Assembly (NCBI RefSeq): GCF_000447795.1
Contig: NZ_AUNI01000017.1
Coordinates: 62,001-126,000 of the forward strand
Direction: 5' to 3'
Source: Bacteriovorax sp. Seq25_V
GTDB taxonomy: Bacteria; Bdellovibrionota; Bacteriovoracia; Bacteriovoracales; Bacteriovoracaceae
Length of the DNA: 64,000 nucleotides
Shown: positions 18,114-26,798 of the stretch, piece by piece
Layout of the letters: the number at the start of each line of letters is the position of its first letter
Numbering within the stretch: position 1 is the stretch's first letter
Program-made: the position numbers and the translations under genes
The notes under the pieces: generated by a model
Databases searched by the model: none
The model's input: the letters and a program-made list of their open reading frames with translations, nothing else
Told to the model about the DNA's origin: nothing

Positions 18114-18899
18114 CTATTCTTCAGTAGTCCCATTTTCATCACTCTCAGTTGAAGGCACTATAAGTGTATGATTATGCTTAACATCGTCATGAAGACCTAT
18201 GAAGTAAATTGTTTTAAACTTAGAAATCTCTCCATCAAGTTCCGAAATAACAGATGCTACTTTCTCTAGAGATGGGCGATATTTTTCTGATATCTGATTT
18301 TTTACTTTTTCTATCTCGCTATATTTTTCATTAATAGCAGCAAGCTTTTCACGATACATTTTTTCTAGCTCTCGCTTTTTTTCATCTATTATCGCGCGTT
18401 TTTTATCAACAACTTCAAGCTCTTTATCTTTATCTTTTAAAATAGTATTTTGTACTTTGATTTCAGTTCTTCTATCGTAAAAGAGATTCAACTGATTAAC
18501 AGCATAGAGGTAAAGAGCGAGTGATCTCGTTTTCACTTGCTCTTTTACTTTTTCATTAAGAAAAGCAGGGACGAGTTTCGCAAAAGATGCATTATCATTT
18601 TCTCTAATATTTTCCAGAGTTAGAAACATCATCTTAACTTTTCCAACAGTAAGAATATCTCCTGGGGAAAGAGGAACGGGCTCAACAACTTGATAACCAT
18701 TACACTTAGTCCCGTTACTAGAACCTAAATCTTCTAACATGTATCTACTTTCTTCTTTATCGAAAGTAATTTTACAGTGCAATCTTGAAAGACTTTCGTC
18801 ATCAATAAGAACATCAGCCTCGATAACTCTTCCAACTACTGCTTCATTTTCAATTTCGTAGAGATATTGCTGTTCAATATTCCAAAGAAATACAACCAT
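18114..18899 (-). CDS. FHA-domain protein with coiled coil
   Basis: An FHA domain lies in the first 95 residues, with the phosphothreonine-binding motifs GRVIEADVLI, SLSRLHCKI and LEDLGSSNGTKCNG. A long Lys/Glu-rich coiled coil follows (about 130-215) and then an acidic tail. FHA domains read phosphothreonine, so a serine/threonine kinase partner is expected elsewhere. The ATG at 18899 has AAGG upstream; an in-frame start 24 bases earlier has no Shine-Dalgarno. There is no signal peptide. It probably acts as a scaffold near the membrane or in the cytoplasm. Confidence 0.83.
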   Translation of the reverse strand: MVVFLWNIEQQYLYEIENEAVVGRVIEADVLIDDESLSRLHCKITFDKEESRYMLEDLGSSNGTKCNGYQVVEPVPLSPGDILTVGKVKMMFLTLENIRENDNASFAKLVPAFLNEKVKEQVKTRSLALYLYAVNQLNLFYDRRTEIKVQNTILKDKDKELEVVDKKRAIIDEKKRELEKMYREKLAAINEKYSEIEKVKNQISEKYRPSLEKVASVISELDGEISKFKTIYFIGLHDDVKHNHTLIVPSTESDENGTTEE

Positions 18900-18966
18900 A
18901 GGTCCGCCTTCAATACGTTTCATATTATTGTATCAAGAAATAAAATTGATGCAAGATTAAGGCTGC

Positions 18967-19971
18967 TTAAGAAACACCGATTAATTTTTTTATTTCAGCA
19001 AGCTGACGACTTGAGACTTCTCTCACTGCATCTGCCCCATCCTTTAAAACTGTATCGATATAACCAGGATCAGCGAGAAGCTTATCATACTCAGCTCTAA
19101 TAGGTGCAACCTCACGGTTTACAACGTTAAAAAGCTCAGCCTTGGCATGTCCCCAACCAATCCCCTCTCGAAATCTCTTTGCAAACGCTTCCTGTTCCTC
19201 ATTTGAAGAAAAGAATTTATACATATCAAAGATAAGTGAGTTATTTGGGTCCTTAGGCTCTTCTGGTCCAGTTGAGTCTGTTACGATTTTATTAATCGTT
19301 TTTTGAAGCTTCTTCTCTGGTAGTAAAAGTGGTATGTGATTATTATAACTCTTACTCATCTTTCTTCCATCAAGACCCGGAAGAAGTTTATTTTCCCCCT
19401 CAGCTACAATCGCTTTTGGAAGTTTAAAAAAATCCTTTTTATAGGCATGATTAAAACTAGAAGCAATATCACGTGCGATCTCAATATGCTGAAGCTGATC
19501 CTCACCAACAGGAACAATATCAGAATTAATATGAAGAATATCTGCGGCCATTAATATTGGATAGGTAAAAAGTCCTAGATTAACTCCCTGATCTTCATCC
19601 TTTCCATTTTCAGTATTTGTTTGAACAGCGGCCTTGTAAGCATGGGCTCTATTCATTAAACCTTTTGCCGTAAAACAATTGATAATCCAATTTAGTTCTA
19701 AGATTTCTGGAATATCACTTTGCTTATAAAGAACTACTTTTTTAGGATCAAGTCCACTAGCAAGCCAAGCGGCTGCAACTTCACGAATATCACTTCTTAG
19801 CTGGTCTCCATTATGGATAGTAATCAATGAATGGTAATCAGCAATAAAGTAGTAACCTTTAAACTCGCCCTTATTGGCCGTTTCAATTGCTGGTTTAATT
19901 GCACCCATGTAGTTTCCTAAGTGGGGCATTCCTGTTGGCTTAATTCCTGTTAAACAAATTTTTGATGACAT
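18967..19971 (-). CDS. trpS: tryptophan--tRNA ligase
   Basis: This 334-residue class I synthetase charges tRNA-Trp. It has the HIGH-type motif TGMPHLGNYMG near the N-terminus and GRKMSKSYNNHIPL as the KMSKS loop at about residue 200. GEDQLQHIEIARDIA, which is characteristic of TrpS, is also present. Confidence 0.96.
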   Translation of the reverse strand: MSSKICLTGIKPTGMPHLGNYMGAIKPAIETANKGEFKGYYFIADYHSLITIHNGDQLRSDIREVAAAWLASGLDPKKVVLYKQSDIPEILELNWIINCFTAKGLMNRAHAYKAAVQTNTENGKDEDQGVNLGLFTYPILMAADILHINSDIVPVGEDQLQHIEIARDIASSFNHAYKKDFFKLPKAIVAEGENKLLPGLDGRKMSKSYNNHIPLLLPEKKLQKTINKIVTDSTGPEEPKDPNNSLIFDMYKFFSSNEEQEAFAKRFREGIGWGHAKAELFNVVNREVAPIRAEYDKLLADPGYIDTVLKDGADAVREVSSRQLAEIKKLIGVS

Positions 19972-20032
19972 ATCTCTAAATCCTATTTTTTCTAAATATA
20001 GCGAATTTTAAACAATTTTAGGAGCTAAAAAT

Positions 20033-20057
20033 AAAAAAAGGCCCGTTTAAAGGGCCT
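20033..20057 (-). terminator. intrinsic terminator of the 102-residue gene
   Basis: AGGCCC (20039-20044) and GGGCCT (20052-20057) pair around a seven-base loop, and on the minus strand a run of seven T follows. It separates the small gene at 20086-20394 from trpS. Confidence 0.85.
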
Positions 20058-20085
20058 CTTAATCGACGTATATCTAGTCTAATAA

Positions 20086-20394
20086 TTAATTATCGTATTG
20101 AACAACTTTCGCGTTAGTCATATTTTCAGTCAGGATATCCATAGAGTATTCAATAGCCTGATCCGCATATGGGATTCCATTAAATTGAAGGTCTGTTGCA
20201 AAGTGAGATTGTTTAATGAGTGCTGCACACATTCTCATCACTTCTGCACTACTTTCAAAGAATTCACCTTCTTCATCCGTCGTAATTACATGGGCAATCA
20301 TCGAATTTATAGACTTTAGTAGGCGAACCTGAGCTGCCGACATTTCAGATGCATCAACTTCAATTAAAACCTTCTTACTTTTTCCAAAACCCAT
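20086..20394 (-). CDS. small conserved-looking cytoplasmic protein
   Basis: The ATG at 20394 has GGAG six bases upstream and gives 102 residues. A GTG 12 bases further up overlaps the Shine-Dalgarno and is less likely. The sequence (GKSKKVLIEVDASEMSAAQVRLLKS region, then an amphipathic helical half) has no signal peptide or membrane span. I do not recognise a family. It has its own terminator. Confidence 0.72.
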   Translation of the reverse strand: MGFGKSKKVLIEVDASEMSAAQVRLLKSINSMIAHVITTDEEGEFFESSAEVMRMCAALIKQSHFATDLQFNGIPYADQAIEYSMDILTENMTNAKVVQYDN

Positions 20395-20512
20395 TTTAAA
20401 CTCCACTAGCTATATATTTTTCTTAGGACTAATCCCTTGCTCCTAATTCTTATCGCCAGAATTTAATGTTATTTTAGATATTTATGTCCGACTAAAGTTT
20501 ATGATTAATATT

Positions 20513-20541
20513 TTGACATTTGATATTAATAGTTTTAATAT
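20513..20541 (+). promoter_or_regulatory. strong promoter of the initiator tRNA gene
   Basis: TTGACA (20513-20518) and TAATAT (20536-20541) are spaced by 17 bp. The predicted start near 20548 is about 30 bases before the tRNA. Confidence 0.8.
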
Positions 20542-20576
20542 CCAATACAGAAGTTGTTCAGATTTCAATAATTTAT

Positions 20577-20652
<76 letters not shown>

Positions 20653-20679
20653 AAACTACAATTAAATAAAAATATAGAT

Positions 20680-20708
20680 GCCAAGCCCGAAAGCTTGGCT
20701 TTTTTTTT
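20680..20708 (+). terminator. intrinsic terminator of the tRNA gene
   Basis: GCCAAGC (20680-20686) pairs with GCTTGGC (20693-20699) around CCGAAA, followed by nine T. It ends just before the stop codon of the convergent gene at 20710. Confidence 0.9.
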
Positions 20709-20709
20709 G

Positions 20710-21813
20710 TTATTTTCTCTGATCTCTATAGTTTTTCTCTGTATGGTACTTTGTATCTTTAACCTTCTCTCTATAGCGTAAAGCTGGCTTTCCATCTTCT
20801 TGTCGACTCTTATCATAAACATCCCTTGCTGCGTAAGAGTCATTTACAAGACAGTTTCTAAGCTTAATATACGGAGCACATTTTCCTTCAACAAACTTCT
20901 CATACTTCTGCTGGTTCTCTCTCTCAAACTCTTCTTTTAAAGATCCAGTTCTAAAGTTGATCGCCTTCATTTGAGAGTTGATTTCATCCTGGCTAATTTT
21001 TTTAACAAATGATTCACACGTTAAACGTGAATCATCATAATCCTTGAAATATTGCTTCATTTTAAGCTTCAAATACGATTGCTCACGATCAGGCATTGAA
21101 GATTCAATCTGATAAGCAATACTGTCAACAGACTCTCCATTTTCACAAGCATTCGCGAGTCTACTTACTTCTGACATAATCTTATTAAAGTTCTTTTCAG
21201 TAGCTTCCGCATACTCATCTTCGCAACTAATACACCAGCTATTCTCTTCGAAATTCTCGTTGAGAACGACTAGTGCTGCGAAAATACCATGTTCAAAATT
21301 CTTTTCACCACTAGCAACCGCTGATGAAATTAGAAATTCAAAAAGAATATTTGTCGTTACTTTTTGATCCAAATGAGTCTTAAAGTGCTCTAAGCGGCTT
21401 TTAAAGTTACCTTGTCCAAAAACAACTTCTTTTCCATCGATGTACATTGTTCTCATTAATAGAGATTCCTCAGTAAAAGAAATCTTTGTTGAACCATATT
21501 TTAAATATGCTGTTGTTCCCTTCAAGACAATTGGAGGAAGATATCTAATTTTATTTTTGATAAAATATTCACGACTCAATGCCTGATCCTCTTCTGTTTT
21601 AAACAGCTTCGAAAGATGAGTAACACTCGTTCTATTTCGATTGTACTTCTCGATGTTGTCATAAAATAAATCGGAATATTTTTTAGCAAAAACATTCGTA
21701 AAATATTTATTTGCCCCCGCCTCAGCATTGCGATTCTTTTCTTCCAGTGCAAATGTACTTACAGACGTCAAAAGAATCGTAGATAGTGCAACTCTTGTAA
21801 TGTATTTTCTCAT
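20710..21813 (-). CDS. exported hypothetical protein, mostly helical
   Basis: I use the ATG at 21813, 8 bases after GAGG; a TTG 18 bases earlier is in frame but overlaps that site. The 367-residue product has a signal peptide (RKYITRVALSTILLTSVSTFA). The mature part is charged and helical, with a CISCEDEYAEA segment and Arg/Lys-rich ends. I do not recognise a family. It converges on the tRNA terminator. Confidence 0.68.
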   Translation of the reverse strand: MRKYITRVALSTILLTSVSTFALEEKNRNAEAGANKYFTNVFAKKYSDLFYDNIEKYNRNRTSVTHLSKLFKTEEDQALSREYFIKNKIRYLPPIVLKGTTAYLKYGSTKISFTEESLLMRTMYIDGKEVVFGQGNFKSRLEHFKTHLDQKVTTNILFEFLISSAVASGEKNFEHGIFAALVVLNENFEENSWCISCEDEYAEATEKNFNKIMSEVSRLANACENGESVDSIAYQIESSMPDREQSYLKLKMKQYFKDYDDSRLTCESFVKKISQDEINSQMKAINFRTGSLKEEFERENQQKYEKFVEGKCAPYIKLRNCLVNDSYAARDVYDKSRQEDGKPALRYREKVKDTKYHTEKNYRDQRK

Positions 21814-21965
21814 ATAAGGGACCTCACTCAATCTATACCTTATCCCTCTAGTCGGGTACTTACTGAATAAAGTTGAATAAATTTTGTCGCTGACCTATAT
21901 ATTCAGATATTTAGATGTTTAAAAAATTTAACAATACTTGAAATTTACTGACTTAAAAGTTTGGC

Positions 21966-21992
21966 AAAAAAAAGGCCTCAAACGAGGCCTTT
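21966..21992 (-). terminator. intrinsic terminator of the rluB gene
   Basis: AAAGGCCTC (21971-21979) and GAGGCCTTT (21984-21992) pair around AAAC, and the minus strand continues with seven T. It lies directly after the stop at 21995. Confidence 0.88.
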
Positions 21993-21994
21993 AG

Positions 21995-23023
21995 TTATTT
22001 TACGAATTGTACGTGAGAATGTTTTCTGGCCATCGCCTTCTTTTTCATTCTTTGAAATTTTGCTTCCTTACGTTTTTTGTGTTCAGCTTCTTTTGCTTCC
22101 CAAGCTTCTGTTCTCTCTTTTTTAGCCTTAAGAGCCTTTGTTTCAGTGATTTTCTTTAAAGAATCATAATAAGTCTCACGCTTGAATTTCTCAAAAGCCT
22201 TATCATCAGCTGCAGTACATGACTGCACTCCTTTTTTCTTTAAAGATACAGTCTTCTTCTCAGAGAAGTATTCTGCATCTTCAACAAGTTTTACTCCGTT
22301 TGCATCAATACCAATTAAGTTTAAAAGTTGTTTCTTAGAAACAGCTCTAAACTTTCCAGGTCCAATTCCTTCTACAGGAAGTCCTCCGATTGCAACACGT
22401 CTTAGTTTATCAACAACAACGTTGTTCGCTTCACAGATTTTTCTAATCTCACGATTCTTTCCTTCTGTGATTCTAAACTCTATCCAAGTCTTAGTTGGAA
22501 GTTGCTTAATAACACGAACTGATTTTGGTTTTAATTTAACACCATCAATCTCAGCTCCCTCTCTAAGGTTATTCAAAAGGAACTCATTCACAGCACCAAA
22601 TACTTTTACTTCGTAAACTTTTACGATATCAGAACTTGGGTGAATAATTGTATTTGCAAGGTCACCATCATTAGTAAGAATTAAAAGACCTTCAGAAAGG
22701 TAATCTAATCTACCAACAGGATAAATTCTCTCACTCACTTCTTTACAGAAGTCCATAACAGTCTTTCTACCCTCTGGATCACTAACTGTTGTCATTACTC
22801 CACGTGGCTTATTCATTACAAGATAGATTTTTTCAACAGCACCTAGGTCTGCAACTTTTCCATCTACAAGAACAGCATCCGCTTCTGGGTCAACTTTAAC
22901 ACCAAGTTCTCTTTCAACTACACCATTAACTTTAACTCTCCCCTGAGAGATTAGTTCTTCGGCCTTTCTTCTTGATGTAATTCCACAATCTGCAATAAAT
23001 TTTTGTAATCTAACTGATTTCAT
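21995..23023 (-). CDS. rluB: 23S rRNA pseudouridine synthase, RluB/RsuA family
   Basis: An S4 RNA-binding domain (LQKFIADCGITSRRKAEELI, residues 6-60) precedes the RsuA-type catalytic domain. The active-site aspartate is in YPVGRLDYLSEGLLILTNDG (about residue 105), and RITEGKNREIRKI follows. A basic C-terminal tail (about 270-342) is typical of RluB. The ATG at 23023 has GGAGG five bases upstream; an earlier TTG would lie on that site. It ends the S2P-scpA-scpB-rluB gene order also known from other phyla. Confidence 0.9.
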   Translation of the reverse strand: MKSVRLQKFIADCGITSRRKAEELISQGRVKVNGVVERELGVKVDPEADAVLVDGKVADLGAVEKIYLVMNKPRGVMTTVSDPEGRKTVMDFCKEVSERIYPVGRLDYLSEGLLILTNDGDLANTIIHPSSDIVKVYEVKVFGAVNEFLLNNLREGAEIDGVKLKPKSVRVIKQLPTKTWIEFRITEGKNREIRKICEANNVVVDKLRRVAIGGLPVEGIGPGKFRAVSKKQLLNLIGIDANGVKLVEDAEYFSEKKTVSLKKKGVQSCTAADDKAFEKFKRETYYDSLKKITETKALKAKKERTEAWEAKEAEHKKRKEAKFQRMKKKAMARKHSHVQFVK

Positions 23024-23131
23024 TTGATCCTCCAATCTGCCATCACGGCCGTTTGAAATTATTAAGATTAAGCCCGCCGAACTTATCTTATGAAGCGGGC
23101 TTATGCAAGCGTATAGTATTTTTTTCAGCTA

Positions 23132-24679
23132 TTAATTAAGCTCGTCTGAATCACCTAAGTCGTTGTTTTTCATAAAGCTTAAGTCGATATCAAAGTCCTT
23201 CGCTTCATCAATCATACGATCTGTCATCGAATCGATATCATTTGAGATCTCATCTTCATCCATTTCGTTATCAATTAGAGAGTTACCACCTAGTAATTTT
23301 GAAAACGCATCATCAAGGGCCTGAGCAAGTTTTAACGCCTCATCGTCTTCATCATTCCCCATGATATTGATAACTTCTTCAGTCTCAGTTTCTTCCTGAG
23401 CTTCATCTTCTTCACTTTCTGCAAATGCAGCAGCGACTAATGCCTCAGCATCTTCTTCCTCTTCTGAGTCAAGTTCGAACTCAACATCGAGAGAGTCATC
23501 TTCCATCTCAAGCTCAATATCAGATTCATCTTCATCGTCAAATTTAATTGCTTCACCTGTTTCAAGGTCTAGCATTTCAAACTCTTCTTCCTCAAATTCT
23601 TCTGGAATATTAAATGGACCAGCAGTTAAGTCAGAGATAACTTTTGGATCTGTCACGGCCGTAAAGATCTCAGAAATAACAGAGTTTTTATTTTCTTTTG
23701 AAACAAGAGTCTTATCAAGGAACTCTTCAAGAAGGTCAAATGCAGTTTTTACAACTTCACTCTCTCCTTTAATTCTTTTCTTCTCTTCAACTTTAAGAGA
23801 CTTAATAAAGTCTGTTTCAGCTTCGATTGACTTGATTGAATCACTTAAAGAATCAAGCTCGTTAAGTTCATCAGCATCAAACTTCGCCTTAATATCAGAA
23901 CTCACAAGAGTTGAAATATCAGTAATCTTACCTACACCTGCAACGGCCATCTCTTGCAGCTCATGCTCCGGTGGTAATTGGTCAAGGTTTGCAAGGTTGA
24001 ATACTTCAAGAAATTCCTCTGTTGTTCCATAAAGAACTGGCTTACCAACTTCCTCAGAACGACCAACAACACGAACAAGTCTCTTATCCATCAGTCCTCT
24101 TACAATGTGAGAACTATCAACACCTCTAATCTTCTCCACTTCAACTTTCGATACAGGTTGCTTGTATGCGATTACCGCTAGTACCTCAAGCGCAGTAGGA
24201 GAAAGAACAAGCTCATTAACTTTGAATAGATCTTGAACATACTTCGAATAAGTTGCTTTTGTTCTAAATTGATATCCGTTAGCAACTTCCTGAAGTCTAA
24301 TTCCATGGTGCTTGCTTTCATATTCTTTCTGAAGACGAGTGATTGATTCGTGAACTACACGTAGAGGCATATCCTCATCAATTAATTGCTTAATTTTTTG
24401 AAGTGCAACAGGTTTGTCACTCATGAATAGGATTGTTTCAATAGCTCCACAAATTGTGTCGTCATTTAATCCCGTTCTTGCTTTCCAAAGCTTATCTTCT
24501 TGAAGCTTTTCATCCATATAATCAAGCTCTAGTTTTAAGTGCTCTTCTGGATATGATAAGTCTTCATCATTTGGAAACATAACAAGCTCAACTTCCATCT
24601 CATCATCAGTTGGAGCTAAGATTAATTCTGCCATTGTTTCTTCTGTTGTGTTTGTCTCATTCATGTTGTTGTCTCTCAC
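23132..24679 (-). CDS. scpB: segregation and condensation protein ScpB with long acidic C-terminal extension
   Basis: ScpB binds ScpA and SMC to form the bacterial condensin. The winged-helix core is at about residues 75-235 (CGAIETILFMSDKPVALQKI; LSPTALEVLAVIAYKQPVSK; IRGVDSSHIVRGLMDKRLV). Typical ScpB proteins are about 180-250 residues. This one has 515, with roughly 70 extra residues in front and about 270 behind, the latter very rich in Asp and Glu. The start is a GTG at 24679 overlapping the scpA stop (GTGA); an ATG at 24664 is an alternative. Confidence 0.9.
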   Translation of the reverse strand: MRDNNMNETNTTEETMAELILAPTDDEMEVELVMFPNDEDLSYPEEHLKLELDYMDEKLQEDKLWKARTGLNDDTICGAIETILFMSDKPVALQKIKQLIDEDMPLRVVHESITRLQKEYESKHHGIRLQEVANGYQFRTKATYSKYVQDLFKVNELVLSPTALEVLAVIAYKQPVSKVEVEKIRGVDSSHIVRGLMDKRLVRVVGRSEEVGKPVLYGTTEEFLEVFNLANLDQLPPEHELQEMAVAGVGKITDISTLVSSDIKAKFDADELNELDSLSDSIKSIEAETDFIKSLKVEEKKRIKGESEVVKTAFDLLEEFLDKTLVSKENKNSVISEIFTAVTDPKVISDLTAGPFNIPEEFEEEEFEMLDLETGEAIKFDDEDESDIELEMEDDSLDVEFELDSEEEEDAEALVAAAFAESEEDEAQEETETEEVINIMGNDEDDEALKLAQALDDAFSKLLGGNSLIDNEMDEDEISNDIDSMTDRMIDEAKDFDIDLSFMKNNDLGDSDELN

Positions 24680-25590
24680 TGTAGAATGCTATCTTCGTCT
24701 TGTTGTGTTTGTGTGTTTTCTAATTCTTCTGTACGAGATTGAACGACAACCTCTTCAGCTGCTGCCAGGAGGTCCTCTGCATCAATCTTTGTTGCGCCTT
24801 CTTCTTCCTCATCAAAACCATCAGCTTGTTCAACGTCAAAATCTTCAAGTGATCTAACAACGTCAACATATACATTTCCAAAACTTTCATTTTGAAAAAT
24901 TTCAATTCTCTTTAAACGAGCAAGTTCAAGCAGGGAGATGAAAGTGATTACAACGTTATCAATAGTCTTTCCACCATCCGAGTCAAGAAGTTCGTTTAAG
25001 CTCGATTTATTACCTAGGCTTAAATTTGTTTTTAAGAAGTTTAGTTTTTCTTTAATCGATAATCGATCTCTCTTAACAACTGTATATTTTCTATTCTCTC
25101 TAAATAGGAAATCAACCATTGAAAGAGTTAATTTCTCGAGATCCATTGGAGTTAGAATCGAGTTTACAATTTCTTGTCTATTAATTTTTGGTTTCACAAA
25201 AATATCTGTTCCCTTCTTTGGAAGTTCCCATAATTTCTGTCCCATTTTTTGAAAATGCTGAAGCTCTTCAAGTCTTCTAATAAGTTCAGCCTGACTTGTG
25301 ATATTCAGTGAATCCCCTGCTCCAAGTTCCGTCATCAGTGCTGTATTCTCTTCTTCAGTGATACAGTTTTTAGATTTTAGAAGAACAAGAGTAGACGCTA
25401 AATAGAGATAGTCCCCGGCGATATCAAAGTTCAGTTCCTTCATATCTGCAAGATAATCAAGGTATTGCTTAGTAATCTTTGTCAGGTCTAATTCCTTTAC
25501 CGACATTTGCTCTTTTTGTATAAGCATCAAAAGAAGCGAAAGTGGCCCGTCAAAGAAATCTGTTTTTACATTAATCGTAGTATCTAACAT
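24676..25590 (-). CDS. scpA: segregation and condensation protein ScpA
   Basis: This 304-residue kleisin bridges the SMC head domains. The N-terminus FFDGPLSLLLMLIQKEQMSVKELDLTKI (start of that block near residue 12) and ADMKELNFDIAGDYLYLASTLVLLKS are typical. The C-terminal winged helix (VVITFISLLELARLKRI) is present near 220-240. A short acidic tail of about 50 residues follows. It sits between the site-2 protease gene (6 bp gap) and scpB (4 bp overlap). Confidence 0.94.
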   Translation of the reverse strand: MLDTTINVKTDFFDGPLSLLLMLIQKEQMSVKELDLTKITKQYLDYLADMKELNFDIAGDYLYLASTLVLLKSKNCITEEENTALMTELGAGDSLNITSQAELIRRLEELQHFQKMGQKLWELPKKGTDIFVKPKINRQEIVNSILTPMDLEKLTLSMVDFLFRENRKYTVVKRDRLSIKEKLNFLKTNLSLGNKSSLNELLDSDGGKTIDNVVITFISLLELARLKRIEIFQNESFGNVYVDVVRSLEDFDVEQADGFDEEEEGATKIDAEDLLAAAEEVVVQSRTEELENTQTQQDEDSILQ

Positions 25591-25596
25591 CTAAAA

Positions 25597-26256
25597 CTAC
25601 CCCATCATCCAAACAAATAAATTCATCGCCGCATACCCAAGGTAAAGCGCCGGTTGTAGGAGATATGAAAAAATATTTGTAAACCAAAGTAGTAAAATGA
25701 ACACAAAGCTATACCTCTGTAGTTCCTCATACTTTCTGGCCATATTATAATCAAGAAATGTTGAAACCATTTTCGAACCATCTAGAGGAGGAAATGGAAT
25801 CAGGTTGAAAACAGCAAGAACGATATTGATCAGAACTGAGTACTCACTCATCTTAATCAGCTCTTTTCTCACAATAAAATCAAGTGGTAGTTGCGTGTAA
25901 AAAAGCGCAAAAAGAAATGTTGAAACAAGGGCCATCAAAATATTTGCCCCAGGTCCCGCGAAACTTACCCAAAAAATTCCTGCCTTCATATTTCTAAAAC
26001 GACGTGGATCAACTGGAACCGGTTTAGCCCAACCAAAAGGGATCGGACCAATCATAAGACCAATAAGTGGAAATATAATTGTTCCCACTAAATCATAGTG
26101 AACAGCAGGGTTTAATGTAAGTCTTCCCTGATATTTAGCTGTGTCGTCACCGAACTTCATTGCCATCCAGGCGTGACCAGCTTCGTGAATTACGATAGCG
26201 AAAAGAAAGCCAGGGAGGCAGAGCGCTAATTTTTCAATAAAAAGTGAAATATCCAT
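25597..26256 (-). CDS. site-2 protease family zinc metalloprotease (M50)
   Basis: This 219-residue membrane protease has the zinc motif HEAGHAW (about residue 24) and the second metal site NLIPFPPLDGSKM near 160. There are about six membrane spans and no PDZ domain, which places it with the small YwhC/Rip-like group. Such proteases cut membrane proteins in the bilayer; the substrate is unknown. It leads the scpA-scpB-rluB operon. Confidence 0.9.
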   Translation of the reverse strand: MDISLFIEKLALCLPGFLFAIVIHEAGHAWMAMKFGDDTAKYQGRLTLNPAVHYDLVGTIIFPLIGLMIGPIPFGWAKPVPVDPRRFRNMKAGIFWVSFAGPGANILMALVSTFLFALFYTQLPLDFIVRKELIKMSEYSVLINIVLAVFNLIPFPPLDGSKMVSTFLDYNMARKYEELQRYSFVFILLLWFTNIFSYLLQPALYLGYAAMNLFVWMMG

Positions 26257-26346
26257 CCGACATTCATACCAAAACTTACTAAAACTATCAAATATATGCG
26301 TTGCAAAAAGAGCAAAATGTAAGAACTAGTTAAGAAAAAGATGCCT

Positions 26347-26377
26347 TTGAGGATAATTTACCAATTTTTGATATAAT
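26347..26377 (+). promoter_or_regulatory. promoter very close to the Nudix gene start
   Basis: A perfect TATAAT (26372-26377) lies only 7 bases before the ATG at 26385, with TTGAGG at 26347-26352 (19-bp spacer). No Shine-Dalgarno is seen. The transcript would start at or next to the ATG, as in leaderless mRNAs. Confidence 0.5.
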
Positions 26378-26384
26378 TATTGAT

Positions 26385-26798
26385 ATGAGCGATCAAGCAA
26401 GAAAAGTCCAAGTAGTTGTATTTAGAAAACAAGACAATGAATTCTATTGTCTCCTGTTAAAGACAAATCCCGAGCGAGGATCGTTTTGGCAAAATGTGAC
26501 AGGCTCAGTCGACGACGGAGAAGACTTCGAAACAGCTGCTAAAAGAGAGCTTTTCGAAGAAACCGGAATAAAGTCAAATGTCACACTACTTGACTATCAA
26601 ATTGAATTTTTTGACCGCTGGAAAAGAAATGTTCTAGAGAAGTGTTACTTTGCTATCTCGAATACGGACAAGATTCAAATCTCAGTCGAAGAACACACTG
26701 ATTATGAATGGGTTCCTGTAAACGAGATCACTCCAACAAACTTTAAATTCGAAACAAATTATGAGGCGTTCAAGAGGGCCATGAAATGTTTAAGCTAA
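26385..26798 (+). CDS. Nudix hydrolase, NudB-like
   Basis: This 137-residue hydrolase has a full Nudix box: GSVDDGEDFETAAKRELFEE followed by TGI at about residues 42-64. Proteins of this size with an N-terminal KVQVVVFRKQDNEFYCLLLK strand resemble dihydroneopterin triphosphate pyrophosphatase (NudB, folate pathway). Substrate cannot be fixed from sequence alone. The end overlaps the next gene by 13 bp. Confidence 0.85.
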   Translation: MSDQARKVQVVVFRKQDNEFYCLLLKTNPERGSFWQNVTGSVDDGEDFETAAKRELFEETGIKSNVTLLDYQIEFFDRWKRNVLEKCYFAISNTDKIQISVEEHTDYEWVPVNEITPTNFKFETNYEAFKRAMKCLS

